Position numbers and translations under genes: made by a program. DNA of 64,000 nt, taken from Variovorax sp. J22P240. Its GTDB lineage: Bacteria; Pseudomonadota; Gammaproteobacteria; Burkholderiales; Burkholderiaceae_C. Under the pieces are notes generated by a model, which saw only the letters and a list, made by a program, of their open reading frames with translations, searched no databases and was not told where the DNA came from. Numbering within the stretch: position 1 is the first letter of the stretch; every line of letters begins with the position of its first letter. The stretch covers positions 1,302,001-1,366,000 of the forward strand of contig NZ_JASZYR010000001.1 in the NCBI RefSeq assembly GCF_030316855.1. Reading direction: 5' to 3'. This document shows, in pieces, positions 1 to 8,506 of this stretch.

Positions 1-68
1 CGGCACCGCGCTATATCCAGACGGTCTGGGGCGTCGGCTACGTGTTCGTGCCGGACGGCACAACCTGA
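1..68 (+). CDS. OmpR-family response regulator, C-terminal end only
   Basis: The reading frame is open from the left edge and stops with TGA at 66-68. The visible 21 residues contain the pattern Tyr-Ile-Gln-Thr-Val-Trp-Gly-Val-Gly-Tyr-Val-Phe, which is the end of the winged-helix DNA-binding domain of OmpR/PhoB-type regulators (recognition helix end and C-terminal hairpin). It lies 10 bases before the start of a sensor kinase on the same strand, the usual regulator-kinase order of an OmpR/EnvZ-type operon. The receiver domain and start lie outside the window. Confidence 0.85.
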   Translation, partial: APRYIQTVWGVGYVFVPDGTT

Positions 69-78
69 AGCGCTGACC

Positions 79-1566
79 GTGGCCGCATCGATCGGCCCCA
101 AGACGACTCAGCCGAGCCCTCTCGCCGAGGACAGCACCCAGGCGACCTTGCCCAGCCCGCTGGAGGGCATCGGTTCCCGGCGGCGCCGCTCCAGGATCCA
201 ACTGGGCCTGAGTCTCTTTTGGCGGACTTTCTTCCTGCTGGTTCTCCTCCTGGTCGGCTGTACAGTCGCCTGGTTGCAGACCTTCCGTGCGCTCGAGTAC
301 GAGCCGCGCGCGATCCAGACTGCGCACCAGATCGCCTCCTTGGTGAACCTGACACGCGCGGCGCTGGTGTATTCCGACGCCATCACCCGCGTCTCGCTGA
401 TCAAGACGCTCGCCGACCAGGAAGGCGTGCGCATCCTGCCGCGCGAGCCGGGCGACCGCTTCTTGCCCTACACCAGCGGCGCGCTGGACCAGCGGGTGAC
501 GGAAGAGTTGATCGCCCGTCTCGGTGAGGGTACGACCGTGGCCAGTCGGGTCAACGACGAACCTGGCCTGTGGATCGGCTTCACCATCGAGAGCGACACC
601 TACTGGCTGCTGGTCGACCCCACGCGCTTCAGCCGCCTCGACCGGCGCACCTGGATGATCTGGCTGGCGACGACCATGGCGCTCTCCCTGGCCGGCGCGG
701 CGCTGATCACGCGTCTCATCAACCGGCCGCTCAAGCAGCTTTCGCAAGCCACGTTGCAGGTGCGCGAGGGTGAATACGAGGCACACCGGCTCGACGAGCG
801 TGCACGCACCAACGAAATCCGGGCGGTGAACGTCGGCTTCAACCGCATGGCCGACCAGCTTGCCAAGATCGAACAGGACCGCGCCGTGATGCTGGCCGGT
901 ATCTCGCACGACCTGCGCACGCCGTTGGCGCGGCTGCGGCTCGAAACCGAGATGAGCGTGGCCGACGAGGATGCACGCGACCACATGGCAGCCGACATCG
1001 CCCAGCTCGACGCGATCATCGACAAGTTCCTCGACTACGCGCGGCCCGACCATGTCGACTTCAAGCCGGTGCTGCTGCGCGACGTGATCGATGCCTGCAC
1101 CTACGCGGTGCAGGACCATGAGGACATCAAGATCAAGGTCGAAGTACCGAACGACCTGCGGGTCATGGCCGACGACGTGGAACTCCAGCGCGTGATCTCC
1201 AACCTGGTCGAGAACGCACGCCGCTACGGCAAGACGCCCACCACCGGCGTCGCCGACATCACCATCCAGGCGCAGGCGCACAACGACGCGGTGCTGATCA
1301 AGGTGCGCGACCACGGCGCCGGCGTCGCGCCGGCGCTGCTGTCCCAATTGAGCAAGCCCTTCTTCCGCGGCGACGTCGCCCGCACATCGGCCGCGGGCGC
1401 CGGCCTCGGCCTGTCCATCGTGACCAAGAACATCGAGCGCATGGGCGGCACCTTCGCCCTCACAAGCACGCCAGGCCGAGGATTGGCCGCACATATCCGC
1501 ATGCCGCGCGCCGCTTCAGCCAAGGCCGACGCCCCGCAGCCCAAGGAAAAAGACAAGGAAAAATAG
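79..1566 (+). CDS. EnvZ-like membrane sensor histidine kinase
   Basis: This 495-residue kinase should phosphorylate the OmpR-type regulator encoded just upstream. It has a Pro/Arg-rich cytoplasmic N-terminus, a first membrane segment at about 50-68, a periplasmic domain to about 190, a second membrane segment at about 191-214, and HAMP to about 262. The HisKA H-box is ISHDLRTPLARLR with the phosphorylated His near 277. The ATPase domain shows the N-box Asn near 379, G1 DHGAGV near 411 and G2 GAGLGL near 440. The start is GTG at 79; no ATG precedes the first membrane segment. Length and order match EnvZ-type osmosensor kinases, but the signal cannot be read from sequence, so no gene symbol is assigned. 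Confidence 0.9.
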   Translation: MAASIGPKTTQPSPLAEDSTQATLPSPLEGIGSRRRRSRIQLGLSLFWRTFFLLVLLLVGCTVAWLQTFRALEYEPRAIQTAHQIASLVNLTRAALVYSDAITRVSLIKTLADQEGVRILPREPGDRFLPYTSGALDQRVTEELIARLGEGTTVASRVNDEPGLWIGFTIESDTYWLLVDPTRFSRLDRRTWMIWLATTMALSLAGAALITRLINRPLKQLSQATLQVREGEYEAHRLDERARTNEIRAVNVGFNRMADQLAKIEQDRAVMLAGISHDLRTPLARLRLETEMSVADEDARDHMAADIAQLDAIIDKFLDYARPDHVDFKPVLLRDVIDACTYAVQDHEDIKIKVEVPNDLRVMADDVELQRVISNLVENARRYGKTPTTGVADITIQAQAHNDAVLIKVRDHGAGVAPALLSQLSKPFFRGDVARTSAAGAGLGLSIVTKNIERMGGTFALTSTPGRGLAAHIRMPRAASAKADAPQPKEKDKEK

Positions 1567-1568
1567 GC

Positions 1569-1584
1569 AGAGGGGATCCCCTCT
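1569..1584. repeat. 16-bp perfect palindrome after the kinase gene
   Basis: AGAGGGGATCCCCTCT is a perfect inverted repeat three bases after the kinase stop codon. It could fold at the end of the kinase mRNA, but no T-run follows, so intrinsic termination is uncertain. It directly precedes the dispersed repeat at 1589-1684. Confidence 0.5.
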
Positions 1585-1588
1585 CAAA

Positions 1589-1684
1589 CCCAGGAATCCC
1601 GCGGAACCGGCTCCGCCGGTCCGCCGGGATTGCCCCCTGCAAGGGGGTGGGCGAAGCGACACGAAGTGCGCGCAGCCTGGGGGT
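1589..1684 (+). repeat. Dispersed two-hairpin repeat, copy A
   Basis: This is one of three copies of an about 95-bp unit (others at 48251-48342, inverted, and 51082-51176). It opens with CCAGGAAT, carries a long GC-rich hairpin at about 1595-1631, then the short hairpin CCCCCTGCAAGGGGG, then the conserved tail GCGACACGAAGTGCGCGCAG, and ends with CCTGGGGG. CCAGG and CCTGG at the ends are inverted. This copy sits between the convergent kinase and ispF genes and touches the ispF stop codon. The role is unknown: a REP/MITE-like element or a shared terminator module. Confidence 0.85.
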
Positions 1685-2169
1685 TATCTATGGACTATTG
1701 CGATGGCCCGAGCTTCCATCGCCCGCCCCTCGCCCACCGGGCCGAGCTTCTCAGCCGTCTTCGCCTTCACATTGACCTGATTGACCTCCAGGCCGAGCGT
1801 CGCAGCGATGCGCTCGCACATGGCCGGAATGTGCGAAGCGAGCTTCGGCGCCTGCGCGATCACCGTACTGTCGACATTGCCGATCTCCCAGCCCGCTGCC
1901 CGCACCCGGCGGGCGGCCTCGGCCAGCAGCACAGATGAGTCCGCACCGCGGAACTGCGCATCGGTATCCGGGAAATGTCGGCCGATGTCGCCAAGGGCGG
2001 CCGCGCCGAGCAGGGCATCGGTGATCGCATGCAAGAGGACGTCGGCATCCGAATGGCCCAGCAGGCCCATGCTGTGCGGTACTTCGACGCCGCCGAGGAT
2101 CAATTTCCGACCCGCCACCAGTTGGTGGACGTCCCAGCCCTCGCCGACTCGCAGATTGAAAGCAGTCAT
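1684..2169 (-). CDS. ispF: 2-C-methyl-D-erythritol 2,4-cyclodiphosphate synthase
   Basis: IspF closes CDP-methylerythritol 2-phosphate to the cyclodiphosphate in the MEP pathway to isoprenoids, in the cytosol as a homotrimer. The 161-residue product begins [17 protein letters not shown]; Asp13, His15 and His47 are the expected zinc ligands, and HSDAD at 39-43 and the [10 protein letters not shown] segment are family signatures. A longer reading frame exists upstream but overlaps ispD. The chosen ATG overlaps the ispD stop by four bases (ATGA), so translation is likely coupled to ispD. Length is typical of the family. Confidence 0.97.
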   Translation of the reverse strand: MTAFNLRVGEGWDVHQLVAGRKLILGGVEVPHSMGLLGHSDADVLLHAITDALLGAAALGDIGRHFPDTDAQFRGADSSVLLAEAARRVRAAGWEIGNVDSTVIAQAPKLASHIPAMCERIAATLGLEVNQVNVKAKTAEKLGPVGEGRAMEARAIAIVHR

Positions 2170-2876
2170 GGTGCAGTGCGCCGGCTGCGCAAGAGCGCCT
2201 CCGCCAACGCGAAATCCTCTGAGTAAGTGAGCTTGAAATTCTGCGCGCTGCCCGGCACCAGCAGCGGCGCTAGGCCAATCGCCTCGATGGCGCTGGCTTC
2301 GTCGGTCACTGCGTCGCCGGCGCGTTCCAGGGCGTCGAGCAGCATGCCGATGCGGAACATCTGCGGCGTCTGGGCCAGCCACTTGTCGGCGCGGGTCGGC
2401 GTGCGGACGACGCGGCCCTCGGGGGATGCGACCTTGAGGGTGTCCGCCAACCGATGCGCCAACAGCCCGCCGACGGGGTCGTGCTCGCAGGCGGCGATCA
2501 GCACCTCGATCTGCGTCGGCGTGACGAGGCAACGTGCCGCATCGTGCACCAGCACCCAGTCGTGCGGGCCGGCGCCGGCGTCGCGCAAGGCATGCAGGCC
2601 GTTTCGCACGGTCGCGGCGCGCGTCGCCCCCCCCGCGCGCAGCAGGTGTTCGCCTGCGCCCGGAAAGCGCGGCAGCACGATCCCCACATCCGCGTCGTCC
2701 CGCGAGACCACGAGCGCAATCCCCTCGAACCGGCCGACGAGCGCGCGGAAGGCTTCCAGCGTGTGCTCGACCATGGGCCGACCGGCAATCCGCTGGTACT
2801 GCTTGGGCCCGACGCTTGCGGCACGACTGCCCGAACCTGCACAGGGGATCAACACGAAAAGACGGGAAGCGGTCAT
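2166..2876 (-). CDS. ispD: 2-C-methyl-D-erythritol 4-phosphate cytidylyltransferase
   Basis: IspD transfers CMP from CTP to methylerythritol phosphate, the MEP-pathway step two before IspF. The 236-residue protein starts [11 protein letters not shown] and carries the nucleotide-binding loop PCAGSGSR at 11-18 followed by PKQY at 24-27, plus VHDAARCLV in the centre. The loop has Cys12 where the family usually has Ala. An alternative in-frame ATG at 2912 would add 12 residues; the shorter start fits the family N-terminus better. It overlaps ispF by four bases. The gene is divergent from mfd with only about 100 bases between starts, so both promoters must lie there. Confidence 0.96.
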   Translation of the reverse strand: MTASRLFVLIPCAGSGSRAASVGPKQYQRIAGRPMVEHTLEAFRALVGRFEGIALVVSRDDADVGIVLPRFPGAGEHLLRAGGATRAATVRNGLHALRDAGAGPHDWVLVHDAARCLVTPTQIEVLIAACEHDPVGGLLAHRLADTLKVASPEGRVVRTPTRADKWLAQTPQMFRIGMLLDALERAGDAVTDEASAIEAIGLAPLLVPGSAQNFKLTYSEDFALAEALLRSRRTAP

Positions 2877-2978
2877 GGATGCAACGGCGGCCAGCGACAA
2901 AGGGGCAGCCATTCTAGAATCGCCCTTCACACCCCTCGCCGGCCCGGCGCGGGGTGTTCTGCATTTCCCAGGCACTCC

Positions 2979-5900
2979 ATGGACCTCCCCCATCTCACGG
3001 CGGGCAAGCGCTTCACGCTGCCGCGTCCCCCCTTGTCCGCCGATGCGCTGTTGCTGGCGCGTCTGGCCGAACGCGAGAAAGCGGCCGGCCACGCGACGGC
3101 TGTGTTCACCGCCGACGCGAACGACGCCCAGCGGCTGATCGACGAGATCGCCTTCTTCGCCCCCGAACTGCGCTGCGCGCTGTTCCCGGACTGGGAGACC
3201 TTGCCCTATGACAGCTTCTCGCCTCACCAGGATCTGATCAGCGAACGCCTCGCGACGCTCTGGCGCATCAGCCAGAAAGAAGCCGACGTCGTGCTGGTGC
3301 CGGCAACCACCGCGCTCTATCGGCTTGCGCCTCCCGGCTTCCTGGCCGGCTACACCTTCCAGTTCAAGAGCGGCCAGAAGCTCCAGGAATCGAAACTCAA
3401 GGCCCAGCTCACGCTGGCGGGCTACAGTCACGTGACGCAGGTCGTCAGCCCGGGCGAGTACGCCGTGCGCGGCGGCCTGATCGACCTGTTCCCGATGGGC
3501 TCGCCCGTGCCCTTCCGTGTCGACCTGTTCGACGACGAGATCGATTCGATCCGCACCTTCGACCCCGACACACAGCGCAGCCTCTACCCGGTGCCCGAAG
3601 TGCGCCTGCTGCCGGGCCGCGAGTTTCCGATGGACGACGATGCCCGCGCGCGCTTCCGCAGCCGCTGGCGCGAACTGCTCGAAGGCGACCCGACGCGCAG
3701 CCGCATCTACAAGGACATGGGCAACGGCGTTGCCACCGCCGGCATCGAGTACTACCTGCCGCTCTTCTTCGAGGAAACCGCGACGGTGTTCGACTACCTG
3801 GGCGCCGACACCACCGTGGTGCTGCACGGCGAACTCGAACCCGCCTTCCAGCATTTCTGGCAGGACACGGCCGAACGGTACCGGCTGGTGCGCGGCGACC
3901 CCGAGCGGCCCGCGCTGCCACCCGAGGCGCTGTTCCTGAATGCCGAGCAGTTCTATCAGCGCGCCAAGCCGCACGCGCAACTGGCGATCCGCGGGGATGC
4001 CGCCGCCGATGCGCCCTATGCGGAATTCGATGCCCTGCCCGCCTTCGCCGTCGTCCGCGGCGCCGAGGATCCACTGGTCAAGCTCAAGGAGCACATCCGC
4101 ACCACGCCGCATCGCGTGCTGGTGATCGCCGAGAGCGACGGCCGGCGCGAGAGCCTGCTCGACTTCCTGCGCGCCAGCGGCGTGGGCCCGCCGGCCTTCG
4201 ACTCGCTCGCCGAATTCGAAGCCTCGCCGGACGAAAAGATCGGCATTGCAACTGCAGCGCTGGTCGCCGGCTTCGCGTGGCGCGAGCAAGGCATCGACTT
4301 CGTCACGGAGACCGAACTCTTCGCCACTGCGCCCGCCACCCGCCGGCGCAACAAGAAGCAGGAACAGGTCAGCGACGTCGAAGCGCTGATCAAGGACCTG
4401 AGCGAACTCGCCATCGGCGATCCGGTCGTGCATTCCGCACACGGCATCGGCCGCTATCGCGGGCTGGTCAACATGGATCTCGGCCAAGGCGTGGACGCGG
4501 ACGGCAAACCTTTGATGCAGGAAATGCTGCATCTCGAATACGCCGACAAGGCCACGCTGTACGTGCCGGTCTCGCAGTTGCACATGATCAGCCGCTACAC
4601 CGGCGTGAGCGCCGACGAGGCGCCGCTGCACAAGCTGGGCTCCGGTCAGTGGGAAAAGGCCAAGCGCAAAGCCGCCGAGCAGGTGCGCGACTCCGCCGCC
4701 GAACTGCTCAATATCTACGCGCGACGCGCGGCGCGCGAAGGCCACGCCTTCCGCTTCTCGGCGGCCGACTACGAAGTGTTCGCCAACGACTTCGGCTTCG
4801 ACGAGACGGCCGACCAGAAAGCGGCGATCCATGCCGTCATCCAGGACATGATCTCGCCGCAACCGATGGACCGACTGGTCTGCGGCGACGTCGGCTTCGG
4901 CAAGACCGAGGTTGCCCTGCGCGCTGCCTTCATCGCGGTCACGGGCGGCAAGCAGGTTGCCTTCCTCGCACCGACCACCCTGCTGGCCGAGCAGCACTTC
5001 CAGACGCTGGTGGACCGCTTCGCGAAGTGGCCGGTCAAGGTGGCCGAGATGAGCCGCTTCCGGTCCACCAAGGAAATCACCACCGCCGCCAAGGGGCTGG
5101 CCGATGGCACCGTGGACATCGTGGTGGGCACCCACAAGCTGCTCTCGCAGTCGGTCAAGTTCAAGAACCTGGGCCTGCTCATCATCGACGAGGAACACCG
5201 TTTCGGCGTGCGCCACAAGGAAGCGATGAAGGCCCTGCGCGCCGAGGTGGATGTGCTCACGCTCACCGCGACGCCGATTCCGCGCACGCTGGGCATGGCG
5301 CTCGAAGGCCTGCGCGACCTGAGCGTGATCGCCACCGCGCCGCAGCGACGGCTCGCCATCAAGACCTTCGTGCGCAACGAGGGCACCGGCGTGATCCGCG
5401 AGGCGGTGCTGCGCGAACTGAAGCGTGGCGGCCAGGTCTACTTCCTGCACAACGAGGTCGAGACCATCGAGAACCGCCGCCAGAAGCTCGAGGAGATCAT
5501 CCCCGAAGCACGCATTGCGGTGGCACACGGCCAGATGCCCGAGCGCGAGCTGGAGCGCGTGATGCGCGATTTCGTGGCCCAGCGCTACAACATGCTCCTG
5601 TGCTCGACCATCATCGAGACCGGCATCGACGTGCCGACCGCCAACACCATCGTCATGAGCCGCGCCGACAAGTTCGGCCTCGCGCAGTTGCATCAACTGC
5701 GCGGCCGCGTCGGCCGCAGCCACCACCAAGCGTATGCCTACCTCATGGTGCCCGACATCGAGGGCCTGACCAAGCAGGCCGCGCAGCGCCTCGACGCCAT
5801 CCAGCAGATGGAAGAACTCGGCTCAGGCTTCTACCTCGCGATGCACGATCTGGAAATCCGCGGCGCCGGCGAGGTGCTGGGCGAGAACCAGAGCGGCAAC

Positions 5901-6461
5901 ATGATGGAGATCGGCTTCCAGCTCTACAACGAGATGCTGGCCGAGGCCGTGCGCTCGCTCAAGGCCGGTCAGGAGCCCGACCTGCTCGCGCCGCTGAGCG
6001 TGACGACCGAGATCAATCTGCACGCCCCTGCCCTGCTGCCCGACGACTACTGCGGCGACGTGCACCTGCGCCTCTCGTTCTACAAGAAGCTCGCGACGGC
6101 GAAGACGCCCGACCAGATCGACACGCTGCTCGAAGAAATCGTCGACCGCTTCGGCAAGCTGCCCCCGCAGGCGCAGACGCTGATCGACGTGCACCGGCTG
6201 CGCGTGCTGGCGCGGCCCTACGGCGTGGTCAAGGTCGACGCGGCACCGGGCGTCATCCACATCACGTTCAAGAAGGACCCGCCGGTCGATTCGATGAACA
6301 TCATTCACCTGATCCAGAAGAACAAGCACATCAAGCTCGCGGGCAACGAAAAGCTGCGCATCGAGCGCGAGCTGAAAGAGCCGAAGGATCGCGCGCAGAT
6401 GGTGCGCGACATTCTTCGCAGCCTGGGTCAACCCAAAGTACAGGAAGCCACACCGGTATGA
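2979..6461 (+). CDS. mfd: Transcription-repair coupling factor
   Basis: Mfd removes RNA polymerase stalled at DNA damage and recruits UvrA for nucleotide excision repair. The start MDLPHLTAGKRF gives 1160 residues, the usual family length. The N-terminal UvrB-homology module comes first; the polymerase-interacting (CarD-like) domain begins around residue 480 (DPVVHSAHGIGRYRG); the SF2 translocase has Walker A GDVGFGKTE near 636 and DEEH near 737; RecG-like motifs (QLRGRVGR) follow; the C-terminal TRCF domain ends the protein. The start at 2979 was chosen because sequence upstream overlaps the divergent ispD promoter and has no Mfd character. Its stop overlaps the serB start (ATGA). Confidence 0.97.
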   Translation: MDLPHLTAGKRFTLPRPPLSADALLLARLAEREKAAGHATAVFTADANDAQRLIDEIAFFAPELRCALFPDWETLPYDSFSPHQDLISERLATLWRISQKEADVVLVPATTALYRLAPPGFLAGYTFQFKSGQKLQESKLKAQLTLAGYSHVTQVVSPGEYAVRGGLIDLFPMGSPVPFRVDLFDDEIDSIRTFDPDTQRSLYPVPEVRLLPGREFPMDDDARARFRSRWRELLEGDPTRSRIYKDMGNGVATAGIEYYLPLFFEETATVFDYLGADTTVVLHGELEPAFQHFWQDTAERYRLVRGDPERPALPPEALFLNAEQFYQRAKPHAQLAIRGDAAADAPYAEFDALPAFAVVRGAEDPLVKLKEHIRTTPHRVLVIAESDGRRESLLDFLRASGVGPPAFDSLAEFEASPDEKIGIATAALVAGFAWREQGIDFVTETELFATAPATRRRNKKQEQVSDVEALIKDLSELAIGDPVVHSAHGIGRYRGLVNMDLGQGVDADGKPLMQEMLHLEYADKATLYVPVSQLHMISRYTGVSADEAPLHKLGSGQWEKAKRKAAEQVRDSAAELLNIYARRAAREGHAFRFSAADYEVFANDFGFDETADQKAAIHAVIQDMISPQPMDRLVCGDVGFGKTEVALRAAFIAVTGGKQVAFLAPTTLLAEQHFQTLVDRFAKWPVKVAEMSRFRSTKEITTAAKGLADGTVDIVVGTHKLLSQSVKFKNLGLLIIDEEHRFGVRHKEAMKALRAEVDVLTLTATPIPRTLGMALEGLRDLSVIATAPQRRLAIKTFVRNEGTGVIREAVLRELKRGGQVYFLHNEVETIENRRQKLEEIIPEARIAVAHGQMPERELERVMRDFVAQRYNMLLCSTIIETGIDVPTANTIVMSRADKFGLAQLHQLRGRVGRSHHQAYAYLMVPDIEGLTKQAAQRLDAIQQMEELGSGFYLAMHDLEIRGAGEVLGENQSGNMMEIGFQLYNEMLAEAVRSLKAGQEPDLLAPLSVTTEINLHAPALLPDDYCGDVHLRLSFYKKLATAKTPDQIDTLLEEIVDRFGKLPPQAQTLIDVHRLRVLARPYGVVKVDAAPGVIHITFKKDPPVDSMNIIHLIQKNKHIKLAGNEKLRIERELKEPKDRAQMVRDILRSLGQPKVQEATPV

Positions 6462-7168
6462 CCGCCAAGGAAATCTCTCCCGGCCTGATCGTCCAGCGGT
6501 TCACGCCGCCGCTCGCACTCGCCGATTTCAAGCTGATCGCCTTCGACATGGACTCGACGCTGATCAACATCGAATGCATCGACGAGATCGCCGATGCAGT
6601 GGGCAAGAAGGCCGAGGTGGCCGCCATCACCGAAGCCACGATGCGCGGCGAGATCAAGGATTTCAAGGAAAGCCTGCGGCGCAGGGTGGCGCTGCTGAAG
6701 GGCGTGCCCGTCGCCGCGTTGCAACAGGTCTACGACGAGCGCCTGCGGCTCAACCCGGGTGCCGAACATCTGGTCGCCGCGTGCAGGGCTGCCGGACTGA
6801 AGGTGCTGCTGGTCTCCGGCGGGTTCACCTTCTTCGCGAACCGGGTCAAGGACAGGCTCGGCATCGACTTCGCCCGCTCCAACCTGCTGGACGAAGCCGA
6901 TGGACAGCTCACGGGGAGCGTCGTGCAGCAGTCCTGGGGCGACATCTGCGACGGCGCGGAAAAGCGCCGCACGCTGCTGGAAGTGGCTTCGCTTCTCGGC
7001 ATCTCGCCGGGCGAAACCATCGCCGTCGGCGACGGCGCGAACGACCTGCCGATGATGGGCGAGGCAGGTCTGTCCGTGGCCTATCACGCCAAGCCCAAGG
7101 TGCGTGAGCAGGCCATGGTCGCCATCAACGAAGGCGGGCTCGATCGCCTGCTCGAAGTCGTGAGGTAA
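6458..7168 (+). CDS. serB: Phosphoserine phosphatase
   Basis: SerB removes phosphate from L-phosphoserine, the last step of serine synthesis. It is a HAD-superfamily enzyme of 236 residues with the nucleophile motif DMDSTLIN (Asp30 nucleophile, Asp32 acid/base), motif II Ser in LLVSGGF, and the metal-binding GDGANDLPM. It lacks the N-terminal ACT-like extension found in some SerB proteins. The ATG overlaps the mfd stop by four bases, so the two are probably cotranscribed. The next gene follows after five bases. Confidence 0.95.
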   Translation: MTAKEISPGLIVQRFTPPLALADFKLIAFDMDSTLINIECIDEIADAVGKKAEVAAITEATMRGEIKDFKESLRRRVALLKGVPVAALQQVYDERLRLNPGAEHLVAACRAAGLKVLLVSGGFTFFANRVKDRLGIDFARSNLLDEADGQLTGSVVQQSWGDICDGAEKRRTLLEVASLLGISPGETIAVGDGANDLPMMGEAGLSVAYHAKPKVREQAMVAINEGGLDRLLEVVR

Positions 7169-7173
7169 ACATC

Positions 7174-8421
7174 ATGAGCGACGCCAAGGACAAGGCCGCG
7201 CCCTCTACATCGGACACGGTGCATGGCGACCGGCGCCTGGGCGTCGAGCACGGCGCCATCCACAAGCCGATCCACACCTCGGTGCAGTACGGCTACGAGC
7301 GGGTCGAAGACCTGATCGGCGTGTTCCAGGGCACGCTCAAGAACAGCTTCAGCTATGCACGCCAGGGCACGCCGACGACCGCGGCGCTCGAAGCCAAGAT
7401 CACTCAACTGGAACAGGGCGTCGGAAGCATCTGTTTCGCAAGCGGCATGGCAGCGCTCGGCGCCATCTTCCTCACGCTGCTGCGCGAAGGCGACCACGTC
7501 GTGTCGAGTCAGTTCGTCTTTGGCAACACCAACAGCCTGTTCGGCACGCTCAATGACTTGGGCATCGAGGTCTCGAAAGTCGATGCCGGTGCCGTGGAGC
7601 GGGTGCGCGCCGAACTGCGTCCGAACACGCGCATGGTCTTCGTGGAAACGATCGCCAACCCCGGCACGCAGATTCCGGACCTCGAAGCCATCGGCGCGCT
7701 GTGCCGCGAACGCGGGCTGCTCTATGTCGTGGACAACACCATCACCTCGCCCGCCCTCTTCCGTCCGAAGACGGTCGGTGCGGGGCTGGTCATCAACTCG
7801 CTGACCAAGACCATTGCCGGGCACGGCGCTGCACTGGGCGGCGCAGTGACCGACACGGGCCTTTTCGACTGGGCCGGCTATCCCAACATCTCACCCAGCT
7901 ATCGCGGCATCGATGCCCGCCAGCAAGGCCTGCAGCAGTTGCGCAAGAAGGGCCTGCGCGACATGGGTGCGACCCTGTCGCCCGAACAGGCCCACCGCAT
8001 CAGCCTGGGCGCCGAGACGCTCGGGCTGCGAGTGGCACAGACCAGTGCCACGGCCTTGTCGCTGGCGCGCTTTCTGCAGGGCCACGCGGCGGTGGCGGCG
8101 ATTCACTACCCGATGCTCGAAAGCCACCCTCAGCACGCACTGGCCGTGCGGCTCTTCAAGGCGGGTTCGTGGCTGCTGGCCTTCGAGCTGCGCGACAGCG
8201 CCAATGTCCTCACCGTGCTCAACCGGCTGCAACTGCCGATCAAGGCCACCGGACTCGGGGACAACCGCACGCTGATCATCCCGGTGGCGCCGACGATCTA
8301 CTGGGAAGCGGGGCCGGCGGTGCGCGCGCAGATGGGCATCGCCGACGGACTGGTCCGCGTCTCCGTGGGGCTGGAATCGGCTGACGAGCTGATCGAGGAC
8401 TTCGCCCGGGCACTGAGTTAG
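7174..8421 (+). CDS. Cys/Met-metabolism PLP enzyme, cystathionine gamma-synthase family
   Basis: This 415-residue fold-type I PLP enzyme belongs to the cystathionine gamma-synthase / O-acylhomoserine sulfhydrylase / methionine gamma-lyase family. Visible signs are the SYARQGTPTT segment, FASGMAALG, the Asp in YVVDNTITSPALF, and the PLP lysine in SLTKTIAGHG near residue 212. Position five bases after serB suggests joint expression with serine and sulfur amino acid metabolism. Sequence alone does not separate lyase, gamma-synthase and sulfhydrylase activities, so no symbol is given. Confidence 0.88.
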   Translation: MSDAKDKAAPSTSDTVHGDRRLGVEHGAIHKPIHTSVQYGYERVEDLIGVFQGTLKNSFSYARQGTPTTAALEAKITQLEQGVGSICFASGMAALGAIFLTLLREGDHVVSSQFVFGNTNSLFGTLNDLGIEVSKVDAGAVERVRAELRPNTRMVFVETIANPGTQIPDLEAIGALCRERGLLYVVDNTITSPALFRPKTVGAGLVINSLTKTIAGHGAALGGAVTDTGLFDWAGYPNISPSYRGIDARQQGLQQLRKKGLRDMGATLSPEQAHRISLGAETLGLRVAQTSATALSLARFLQGHAAVAAIHYPMLESHPQHALAVRLFKAGSWLLAFELRDSANVLTVLNRLQLPIKATGLGDNRTLIIPVAPTIYWEAGPAVRAQMGIADGLVRVSVGLESADELIEDFARALS

Positions 8422-8506
8422 CGCAGGTCAAGGCGGGGGCAACCCTTATCGCGCGAAACGTCTGCGCCGGGACAATGCGGCACACCGTCGAGTCCCCGGA
8501 GGTCCC

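Noticed and set aside
2877-5729. Long minus-strand open frame opposite mfd, continuous with ispD
   Set aside because: Composition is His/Glu/Leu/Ala-rich without family character, a typical antisense shadow in high-GC DNA; mfd on the plus strand is certain. Only the ispD part is real.
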